Positions 6,877 through 6,933 of a DNA stretch of 6,933 nt are shown here, piece after piece. The first letter of the stretch is position 1. Each line of letters starts with the position of its first letter. Below the pieces are notes generated by a model. The model ran no database searches. It saw only the letters and a program-made list of their open reading frames with translations, and was not told the origin of the DNA. The DNA is from Candidatus Omnitrophota bacterium (GTDB lineage Bacteria; Omnitrophota; Koll11; Gygaellales; Profunditerraquicolaceae): assembly GCA_028717765.1 (NCBI GenBank), contig JAQUNE010000076.1, positions 1 through 6,933 on the forward strand. Reading direction: 5' to 3'. The position numbers were made by a program, and so were the translations under genes.

Positions 6877-6933
6877 ATGTCAAAGAAGCAAAAGAAAAGT
6901 TGGGTAAGGCCGATGTTGACATTATTAACAAGG
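6877..6933 (+). CDS. N-terminus of an unidentified, probably small basic protein (cut by window edge)
   Basis: Only 19 codons are visible: MSKKQKKSWVRPMLTLLTR, still open at the edge. The start is well supported: AAGGGGGAG (6864-6872) lies at proper spacing before the ATG, behind a dedicated promoter and a palindrome. The residues show a lysine-rich head and then a Trp-x-Arg-Pro-x-Leu-x-x-Leu-x-Arg pattern. From memory, many short unannotated proteins (about 50-60 residues) of anaerobic and uncultured bacteria begin with a similar W-x-K/R-P-x-L-x-V-L-x-R stretch and continue with PEExVL and a cysteine; some look like precursor peptides. This is only a resemblance, since the diagnostic part lies outside the window. 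It is not a signal peptide of ordinary shape, because the hydrophobic stretch is too short in what can be seen. Confidence 0.6.
   Translation, partial: MSKKQKKSWVRPMLTLLTR

Overview
The window is dense bacterial DNA, moderately AT-rich, with AGGAGG-type ribosome binding sites and sigma-70-like promoters. It carries four recognisable protein genes, a possible short leader ORF, and the first 19 codons of a further gene. No rRNA, tRNA, CRISPR array, insertion sequence or phage gene was seen. The taxon cannot be fixed from the sequence alone. A zinc-ribbon L28 with an internal insertion, a DUF2339-type multispanning membrane protein and a UvrD helicase fused to a RecB-type nuclease would fit an uncultured lineage such as Omnitrophota or a relative, but that is a guess from gene style.

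Layout: (1) 2-1252 (+) is the C-terminal three quarters of the RecJ single-strand exonuclease, cut by the left edge. (2) 1256-1486 (-) is rpmB, ribosomal protein bL28 of the zinc-binding type, convergent with recJ and only 3 bp away. (3) 1487-1582 is a divergent control region in which the rpmB promoter and the promoter of the next gene physically overlap. (4) 1583-3820 (+) is a 745-residue DUF2339-like membrane protein with about 24 hydrophobic segments. (5) 3821-3888 holds a GC-rich hairpin and a strong Shine-Dalgarno sequence that points to a 17-codon ORF rather than to the next large gene. (6) 3889-6798 (+) is a 969-residue UvrD/PcrA-type helicase with a C-terminal PD-(D/E)XK nuclease and a four-cysteine Fe-S signature. 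(7) 6799-6876 carries a good promoter whose -35 box lies inside a perfect 7-3-7 palindrome. (8) 6877-6933 is the start of a small basic protein cut by the right edge.

Functionally, RecJ and the helicase-nuclease are both DNA recombination and repair enzymes, but rpmB and the membrane protein separate them and they need not be co-regulated. The membrane protein and the helicase may share a transcript, since no terminator with a T-run is visible between them. The least ordinary parts are the right-edge gene with its palindromic operator candidate, the odd translation start of the helicase, the threefold repeat inside the membrane protein, and the overlapping divergent promoters. I found no convincing new multi-gene system. 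The best lead to one is the truncated small gene at the right edge.
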